64,000 bases of DNA, taken from the NCBI GenBank assembly GCA_025808555.1, contig CP075526.1, positions 760,712-824,711 on the forward strand. Direction: 5' to 3'. A program made the translations under genes and the position numbers. Under the pieces are notes generated by a model. It ran no database searches and was not told the DNA's origin. It worked only from the letters and a program-made list of their open reading frames with translations. The first letter of the stretch is position 1, and each line of letters opens with the position of its first letter. Origin of the DNA: Anaerolineales bacterium (GTDB taxonomy: Bacteria; Chloroflexota; Anaerolineae; Anaerolineales; UBA11579). Shown here one piece after another: positions 58,894 to 64,000 of the stretch.

Positions 58894-60528
58894 GTGCTGG
58901 ATACCGGCAACCTACTGAACGCTGGTAATCAAAAGGTACGGCGGGTCTGGGCAGCAATGCCCAGCCCCCGTGCCTTTTTGCTGTTGTGGCTGCCAGCCAT
59001 CCTGGCCGCGGCGGCGGTGCTGCTGCCGGTGGCCTACCTGCTGTTGCGGGCGGCCAACGGCGGCGACGCTGCCTGGGTAACCCTGCAGCGCCCGCAAACC
59101 CTGGCCACCGTATGGCGTACCGCCGCGCTAGGCGCCTCGGTGACCCTGGTGTGTTTGCTGCTGGCCGTGCCCATCGCCTGGCTGACGGTGCGCACCGACC
59201 TGCCGCTGCGCCGCCTGTGGGCGGTGCTGACTCCGTTGCCATTGGTCATTCCCAGTTATGTCGGCGCGTTCCTATATGCTTCGGCGCTGGGGCCGCGCGG
59301 CCTGCTGCAGGGCTGGCTGGAAGAGCCGTTCGGCATCACGCGCCTACCGGATATTTACGGCTTCCCCGGTGCGCTGCTGGTGTTGAGCCTGCTCAACTAT
59401 CCCTATGTGCTACTGGTGGTGCGCGCCGCACTGCAGCGCATGGACCCGGCGCAGGAGGAGGCGGCCCGCAGCCTGGGGCATGGGCCTTGGTCCACCTTCT
59501 GGCGGGTCACCTTTGCGCAGCTGCGCCCGGCCATGGCCTCCGGCTCGCTGCTGGTGGTGCTGTATGTGCTGCGTGATTTCGGCGCGGTGGCGGTGATGCG
59601 CTACACCACTTTCACCCGCGCCATCTATATCCAATACCAGACCGCGCTCGATCGCTCGGCGGCGGCGGTGCTGGCCCTGATGCTGATCCTGTTCTCGCTG
59701 GCGGTGCTGGTGCTGGAGAGCAAAGCGCGCGGGCGCAGCAACCAGCTCAACAGCGCCGCCAACCCGCGCAAAGCCGAGCGCATCAAGCTGGGTGCATGGC
59801 GCTGGCCGGCGGCGGCCTTCTGCGCCGCGGTCGTGGCGCTGGCCTTGCTGCTGCCAGCAGGGGTGCTGCTGTATTGGCTGGTGCGCGGCTGGCTGGCCGG
59901 CGAAGCGCTGGACAATAGCGCCCGCCTGATATGGAACTCGGTCAGCGCGTCCGGCCTGGGGGCGCTGGCGGTTACGCTGGTGGCGCTGCCGGTGGCGTAT
60001 CTGCTGGCACGCCGGCCCAGCCGGAGCAGCAGCCTGATCGGCAGCATTATTAATCTGGCCTTTGCCCTGCCAGGCATTGTGATCGCCCTGGCGCTGGTGT
60101 TCTTCGGCGCCAATTACGCCCTGCCGCTGTATCAGACCATGCCCATGCTGGTGTTTGCCTACCTGATCCTGTTCCTGCCGCAGGCGGTGGCCGCCGTGCG
60201 GGCTTCGTTCCAGCGCGTGCCGGCCCAGCTTGAAGAAGCGGCCCGCAGCCTGGGCAGCGGGCCGCTGGGGGTGGTGCGGCGGGTCACCCTGCCGCTGCTG
60301 CGGCCGGGCGTGAGCGCCGCGGTGGCGCTGGTGTTCCTGACCGCGATGAAGGAACTGCCCACCACCCTGCTTCTGGCGCCGATCGGCTTCAAGACGCTGG
60401 CGACCAGCGTGTGGTCATTCGTGTCCGAGGCCTTCTTCGCCCGCGCCGCCGCCCCTGCGTTGCTACTGATCTTGACCTCTTCATTGCCGATGGCGCTACT
60501 GGTGTTGCGCGAAGAAAAAGACAATTAG
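58894..60528 (+). CDS. fbpB: Iron(III) ABC transporter permease (two-domain FbpB type)
   Basis: 544 residues from a GTG; an ATG at 58957 is an alternative start closer to the first helix. About 12 membrane helices in two homologous halves. Each half has an EAA loop that contacts the ATPase: EEAARSLGHGPWSTFWRVTF near residue 188 and EEAARSLGSGPLGVVRRVTL near 448. The fused two-permease form is typical of Fbp/Sfu-type ferric transporters. Confidence 0.92.
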   Translation: MLDTGNLLNAGNQKVRRVWAAMPSPRAFLLLWLPAILAAAAVLLPVAYLLLRAANGGDAAWVTLQRPQTLATVWRTAALGASVTLVCLLLAVPIAWLTVRTDLPLRRLWAVLTPLPLVIPSYVGAFLYASALGPRGLLQGWLEEPFGITRLPDIYGFPGALLVLSLLNYPYVLLVVRAALQRMDPAQEEAARSLGHGPWSTFWRVTFAQLRPAMASGSLLVVLYVLRDFGAVAVMRYTTFTRAIYIQYQTALDRSAAAVLALMLILFSLAVLVLESKARGRSNQLNSAANPRKAERIKLGAWRWPAAAFCAAVVALALLLPAGVLLYWLVRGWLAGEALDNSARLIWNSVSASGLGALAVTLVALPVAYLLARRPSRSSSLIGSIINLAFALPGIVIALALVFFGANYALPLYQTMPMLVFAYLILFLPQAVAAVRASFQRVPAQLEEAARSLGSGPLGVVRRVTLPLLRPGVSAAVALVFLTAMKELPTTLLLAPIGFKTLATSVWSFVSEAFFARAAAPALLLILTSSLPMALLVLREEKDN

Positions 60529-60543
60529 ACTCGACTGGTCCCT

Positions 60544-61596
60544 ATGAAACCTAACGCCCTCGAACTCCACAACATCAGCAAGGCTTTCGGAGCCCACCCG
60601 GCGGTGCAAGACGTAAGCCTGCAACTGCCCGAAGGCGAAGTGCTGGCGCTGCTGGGGCCAAGTGGCTGCGGCAAGACCACCGTGCTGCGCCTGATCGCCG
60701 GTTTTGAACGGCCCGATAGCGGGCAGGTGCGCATTGGCGCCCAGCTGGCCGCCAGCGGCCTAAGCTTTACGCCGCCCGAGGGGCGCGGCGTGGGCATGGT
60801 GTTCCAGGACTATGCGCTCTTTCCACACCTGAGCATTGGCGAGAACGTCACCTTTGGCTTGAAGGGGCACAGCCGCAAGCAACGCGAGGAAAAGCTGGGT
60901 TTCATTCTGCGCCTGGTGGGGCTGGAAGGCCGCGCCGCCGATTACCCGCACCAGCTCTCCGGCGGCGAGCGCCAGCGCGTGGCGCTGGCGCGAGCACTGG
61001 TGCCCGAACCGCGCCTGCTGCTGCTCGACGAGCCATTAAGCAGCCTGGACGCGGACTTGCGCCTCAAGATGCGCGAAGACCTGCGCGTGCTGTTGAAGGT
61101 GGGCAAACTGACCGCGATCTTTGTGACCCATGACCAGGAAGAGGCGCTGTATCTGGGCGACCGGCTGGCAGTGATGAACCAGGGCCGGGTAGAGCAGGTG
61201 GGCAAGCCCGAGGATATTTTTCACCAGCCGGCCACGCGCTTCGTGGCCGAGTTCATGGGCAACAGCGACTTCCTGCCCGGGCGGCGCACGCCGCACGGGG
61301 TGGAGACTGAGATCGGCCTGATCACCCAGACGCTGGATGCGCCGGATGGCGCAGATGTGCAGCTGGTGCTGCGCGCAGACGATGTGCGCTTCGAGCCGCA
61401 AACCGGTAGCCAGTCCATTGTGCTGGCGCGGCACTTCCGCGGCGCCATGAACATGTACCGCCTGCGCCTGCCCTCCGGGCGGCTGCTGCATGCCTACGCG
61501 CCGCATGAACAGCGGCTGCCGCCCGGCACGCCGGTGCGGGTATGGGTGGAAAGCCAGCATCCGCTGGCATGGTTTGCAAATCCAAGCAATGATTAA
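60544..61596 (+). CDS. fbpC: Iron(III) ABC transporter ATP-binding protein
   Basis: 350 residues. Walker A GPSGCGKTT near residue 40, Q loop VFQDYALFPHLS, signature LSGGERQRVALARAL near 138, Walker B LLLLDEPLSSLD and switch His in FVTHDQEEAL. The C-terminal TOBE-like domain (about 240-345) carries substrate or regulatory functions. The ATG is 15 nt after the permease stop, completing the fbpABC operon. The motif set also fits other CUT1-type importers; gene context decides for iron. Confidence 0.93.
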   Translation: MKPNALELHNISKAFGAHPAVQDVSLQLPEGEVLALLGPSGCGKTTVLRLIAGFERPDSGQVRIGAQLAASGLSFTPPEGRGVGMVFQDYALFPHLSIGENVTFGLKGHSRKQREEKLGFILRLVGLEGRAADYPHQLSGGERQRVALARALVPEPRLLLLDEPLSSLDADLRLKMREDLRVLLKVGKLTAIFVTHDQEEALYLGDRLAVMNQGRVEQVGKPEDIFHQPATRFVAEFMGNSDFLPGRRTPHGVETEIGLITQTLDAPDGADVQLVLRADDVRFEPQTGSQSIVLARHFRGAMNMYRLRLPSGRLLHAYAPHEQRLPPGTPVRVWVESQHPLAWFANPSND

Positions 61597-61654
61597 ATGG
61601 ATTAACCGGATTAATCCATTAATCGGTTAATCAGATGCTTCAGCCATCTATAAT
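61597..61654 (+). promoter_or_regulatory. Nested inverted repeats and -10 box before the PfkB-like gene
   Basis: GATTAACCG (61600-61608) is inverted as CGGTTAATC (61624-61632). Within and overlapping it ATGGATTAA (61597-61605) is inverted as TTAATCCAT (61611-61619). TATAAT lies at 61649-61654, 9 nt before the ATG (leaderless). The right arm covers the expected -35. It may be an operator, or a terminator for fbpC, though no T-run follows. Confidence 0.5.
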
Positions 61655-61663
61655 CATCCCCCT

Positions 61664-62677
61664 ATGAGTGAAACCACGCCCAGCTGTATCCTGTTGGGGC
61701 GCTTACAGCGCGACACGATCATCAACGCTGCCGGCCAGGCGCTGGTGGATCAGCCGGGCGGCAACCTGCTCTACGCCGCGGCGGCCTACCAGATCTGGGG
61801 CGACACGCCCGGTCTGGTGAGCCGGGTCGGCAGCGACTTTCCCGCAGACTGGGAGCTGCACACCGGCGGCCACGCGCTGGATACGCGCGGCATCATGCGC
61901 TTGGCCGAGCCGCAAGACCTGCGGCGCTTCGTAGCCTACAGCGACGTGGCCACCGCCCACCGCGAGAACCCCATCAAATATTTTGCGCGCCACAACCTGC
62001 CCTTGCCCAAGAGCCTGCTGGGCTACCAGGCCCCGGTGGAGCGCCTGGACCCCAAGCGAGAGCGCAATGCGCTCTCGCTGCGGCCAGACGATGTGCCGGC
62101 CGCCTACCGCGGCGCAGGGACTGCGCACCTGTGCCCACTGGACTATCACACCCACAAGCTGCTGCCGGCGGCCCTGCGTGAGCAAGGCACGCCCATCGTC
62201 ACGCTGGATGCGGGGCGCGGCTATATGCACCCGGACTTTCTGGCCGAGCTGCCCGAGTTGGTCAACGGGCTGACGGTGTTCCTGACCACAGAAGAGCGCC
62301 TGGTGACTCTCTTTGCCAACCGCAGCCAGGGCCTGTGGAAAATGATCGAAACAGTGGGGAGCTTCAACTGCAAGGCGGTGGTGGTGCATAGTGTGCACCG
62401 CGGCCAGTGGCTTCTGGATGTGGAGGCGCGCAAGCGCTACCAGATACCACCTTATCCGGCGCGCCTGGCGGATATCAGCAATGCGGGCAGCAGCTTCTGC
62501 GGCGGCTTCATTGCCGGGCTGCAACGCACGCAGGACTTTCTGCGAGCCACGCTATACGGCAATTCGCTGCAGTCATTGGCAATGGAAGGCAGCGGCGCCT
62601 TCTATGTAGGCGAAACCTTGCCCGGCCTGGCCGAATCACGGCTTAATTCGCTGGCCATGGCTGTGCAAGCCGTTTAG
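61664..62677 (+). CDS. PfkB-like carbohydrate kinase family protein with altered catalytic motif
   Basis: 337 residues. The ribokinase/PfkB frame is clear: N-terminal GGNLLYAAAAYQIWG in place of GGxxxNxA, SRVGSDFPADWELH, and a late segment ISNAGSSFCGGFIAGL that replaces the family signature D-T-x-G-A-G-D-x-F. The catalytic-base Asp is thus Ser, and the anion-hole Gly-Ala-Gly is Asn-Ala-Gly. It may be an inactive, sugar- or nucleoside-binding member, or a divergent kinase. It stands alone behind a repeat-rich promoter and before a strong terminator. Confidence 0.75.
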   Translation: MSETTPSCILLGRLQRDTIINAAGQALVDQPGGNLLYAAAAYQIWGDTPGLVSRVGSDFPADWELHTGGHALDTRGIMRLAEPQDLRRFVAYSDVATAHRENPIKYFARHNLPLPKSLLGYQAPVERLDPKRERNALSLRPDDVPAAYRGAGTAHLCPLDYHTHKLLPAALREQGTPIVTLDAGRGYMHPDFLAELPELVNGLTVFLTTEERLVTLFANRSQGLWKMIETVGSFNCKAVVVHSVHRGQWLLDVEARKRYQIPPYPARLADISNAGSSFCGGFIAGLQRTQDFLRATLYGNSLQSLAMEGSGAFYVGETLPGLAESRLNSLAMAVQAV

Positions 62678-62700
62678 CCCAAGCAAATAGCCTCAAAACC

Positions 62701-62732
62701 AAAGCGAGCTGCCGGTGCAGCTCGCTTTTTTT
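62701..62732 (+). terminator. Terminator of the PfkB-like gene
   Basis: Stem AAAGCGAGCTGC / GCAGCTCGCTTT with a 4-nt loop followed by T8. Confidence 0.88.
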
Positions 62733-62867
62733 TTGTTTCCTCAGCCCAGAACAGTAAAACTAACAGTTCTGCAAAGAGTACCCTCATCCTATTTGATTAT
62801 TACCATTACCTAACTAAAATATAACCAATATTCGAGTTCTCCTCAACTCGGAAGGTAGGTTAGAAGC

Positions 62868-63719
62868 ATGAAATCGCTCAGCATCCTCGTTCTCCTCGGT
62901 ACCCTCTCTGCAATCATCATCGGAGCCTTTTTTGCCATTACGCCGGCCCGCGCCCAAGACAGCGCCCCGGTGGTAGCCGCTGTGGCTCCGGTCACTGGCA
63001 GCCCCGAAGTGGCCGCCCCGGCTGCTGAAGTTGCCGCCCCGGTTGTTGCCGAAGCAGCCGCTGTTGAGCCCGGCGTGGCTCTGGCCCAGACCTTCACCGT
63101 AAACCTGACGAAGGATACCAGCAGCCCAGTCATTGAAACCGAGCCCGCTGTCGAACTGGCCGCGGTGGAAGCCGCCCCTGCCGCCCAGGCAGAAGCTGCT
63201 CAGGTTGAAGCCGCCCCGGCGGTTGCCGCCTTCAGCAGCTTCGTGAATTCGGTGACCAACGGCAACAGCGCCCAGGTGACCGGCATTTATGTGGACGGCG
63301 TGATGGCTTACGGCGTAGTTGGCCAGGGCGGCAGCGCCGCCTTCGTGAGCGAGCAGCCCAACGTGGTGACCCAGTTCGGTCTGGCCTCGCAGTACGGCAG
63401 CCAGGGTTTCCTGGCCCACAACTACCTGGCCGGCAGCGCCTTCACCAACATTGGCATCGGCCAGACAATCACTCTGGTCTACGGCGACGGCAGTACGCGT
63501 GAGTTCCAGGTCACAGGCACCCAGCGCTACCAGGCCCTCTCCCCCGACTCGACCCAATCCAATTTCGTGGACCTGGAGAGTGGCGAGCAGATCAGCGCCT
63601 CCACCCTGTTCCACAAGGTATACAACAACAAGAACTCCCTGGTGCTGCAGACCTGCATCGAGCAGGATGGCATCAGCACCTGGGGCCGTTTGTTCATCAC
63701 CGCGGTTCCGCTAAGCTGA
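62868..63719 (+). CDS. Exported sortase-family protein with Ala/Pro/Val/Glu-rich stalk
   Basis: 283 residues with GGAAGG upstream. A signal peptide covers about 1-30 (cleavage near ARAQD). A low-complexity Ala/Pro/Val/Glu stalk (about 32-120) follows. The C-terminal 155 residues look like a sortase catalytic domain: His in GFLAHNYLAG near residue 184, Cys in LVLQTCIEQDG near 263, and Arg in WGRLFITA near 276. Sortases join proteins to cell-surface polymers or pilins. No sorting-signal substrate is evident in the window. A second sortase gene follows on the opposite strand. Confidence 0.72.
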   Translation: MKSLSILVLLGTLSAIIIGAFFAITPARAQDSAPVVAAVAPVTGSPEVAAPAAEVAAPVVAEAAAVEPGVALAQTFTVNLTKDTSSPVIETEPAVELAAVEAAPAAQAEAAQVEAAPAVAAFSSFVNSVTNGNSAQVTGIYVDGVMAYGVVGQGGSAAFVSEQPNVVTQFGLASQYGSQGFLAHNYLAGSAFTNIGIGQTITLVYGDGSTREFQVTGTQRYQALSPDSTQSNFVDLESGEQISASTLFHKVYNNKNSLVLQTCIEQDGISTWGRLFITAVPLS

Positions 63720-63755
63720 GCGAGCTTCTCTAACCGAGGATGCGGATCCGTTCCT

Positions 63756-63792
63756 AAAAAGATCCCCGCTTGAGGAGGCGGGGATCTTTTTT
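63756..63792. terminator. Terminator between the two convergent sortase-type genes
   Basis: 14-bp stem AAAAAGATCCCCGC / GCGGGGATCTTTTT with an 8-nt loop and a final T6; the A-run on the left allows use in both directions. Confidence 0.85.
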
Positions 63793-63808
63793 GTGTCTCT
63801 TGTATAGC

Positions 63809-63875
63809 CTGCTTGGAGATTGCTTCGGAGCCGAAAGTTGCATATTCATGCAACTTTCGGCAGCCTCACAATGAC
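63809..63875. repeat. Dispersed palindromic repeat with a 13-bp hairpin core
   Basis: End words GAGATTGCTTCGGAG and CTCACAATGACG (inverted form of CGTCATTGYGAG ... GAAGCAATC, as at 24004) enclose a perfect palindrome CCGAAAGTTGCAT / ATGCAACTTTCGG (63831-63860). Confidence 0.75.
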
Positions 63876-63882
63876 GGACAGT

Positions 63883-64000
63883 TTAGGAGCCTGCCGTGAA
63901 GGGCACAGCCACGATCAGCACGCGATGGGTGTTGCTCTCATAGGGCCAGCACGTGATCACAGTCAGGCGCTCATCTTCAGTGGGCTGGATCCACTCGGCA
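63883..64000 (-). CDS. Sortase (C-terminal fragment, cut by window edge)
   Basis: The minus strand reads an open 38-codon end, WIQPTEDERLTVITCWPYES then NTHRVLIVAVPFTAGS, before TAA at 63885-63883. LTVITCWPY is the sortase catalytic Cys motif (TLxTC), and the Arg in THRVLIVA is the catalytic Arg. The rest lies beyond the window. It converges on another sortase-type gene, so two sortase-like enzymes are encoded side by side. Confidence 0.85.
   Translation of the reverse strand, partial: AEWIQPTEDERLTVITCWPYESNTHRVLIVAVPFTAGS

Overview
The window is one contiguous stretch of a GC-rich bacterial chromosome, densely packed on both strands. I infer an Anaerolineae-like member of the Chloroflexota. 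The reasons are gene content (lysine 6-aminotransferase, a Ser/Thr kinase beside an FHA regulator, sortase-type and TolB-type exported proteins, lipoproteins with a threonine/proline-rich stalk, YvcK beside pgk-tpiA), an abundant family of short palindromic intergenic repeats, and many genes whose start codon lies 6-10 nt after a TATAAT-type -10 box with no Shine-Dalgarno. This assignment is not proven from sequence alone.

Layout. 1-8.2 kb: ruvB (cut by the window edge), upp, a PAS-GGDEF diguanylate cyclase, the yvcK-pgk-tpiA operon, recJ and a family-2 glycosyltransferase. 8.3-17.4 kb: a membrane-anchored GH3 hydrolase, a Ser/Thr kinase divergent from an FHA/winged-helix regulator, a CpXC protein, a GAF-PAS histidine kinase and lysine 6-aminotransferase. 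17.5-24 kb: a compact operon of a 24-codon leader ORF, SLC13/TrkA-C transporter, tgt, uppP, a solute-binding lipoprotein, a cupin and an RlmI-like methyltransferase, mostly with 1-4 nt overlaps. 24.2-31.5 kb: MrfB exonuclease and MrfA helicase homologues (the helicase carries an inserted HNH domain), then an AT-rich restriction-modification module (controller protein, endonuclease VII-fold nuclease, SPPY methyltransferase) and a RepA-like ATPase. 31.5-32.0 kb is a cluster of repeats.

32-41.3 kb: on the minus strand an adenosylhomocysteinase-like protein, a TolB-like lipoprotein, an SbcD-like nuclease and a C39-like peptidase; then a DEAD-box helicase, an unrecognised Gly/Asn-rich exported protein with duplicated Cys-x5-Cys motifs, and dnaK. 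41.5-44.8 kb: three methyltransferases and a GT4 glycosyltransferase overlapping end to end, probably for a surface glycan. 44.8-54.2 kb: an AlkZ-family protein, tRNA-Ser(CGA), a siderophore-interacting flavoprotein, an alpha/beta hydrolase, a beta-CASP nuclease and RNase D, a TrmH-family methyltransferase, DUF1697 and YdeI-like proteins, an MFS transporter, and tRNA-Pro(TGG) followed after 2 nt by a small ORF. 54.3-64 kb: Hsp20, two small membrane proteins, an ArsR-VOC-SRPBCC-AlkD operon with a clear operator, an iron(III) ABC importer, a PfkB-like protein lacking the usual catalytic Asp, and two sortase-type proteins, the last cut by the window edge.

The best candidates for something undescribed are the controller-regulated restriction-modification module with its duplicated operator, the HNH insertion in the MrfA-like helicase, the Gly/Asn-rich Cys-x5-Cys protein, the tRNA-Pro/mRNA dicistron that could yield a nearly leaderless mRNA by tRNA processing, and the PfkB-like protein with an altered active site.
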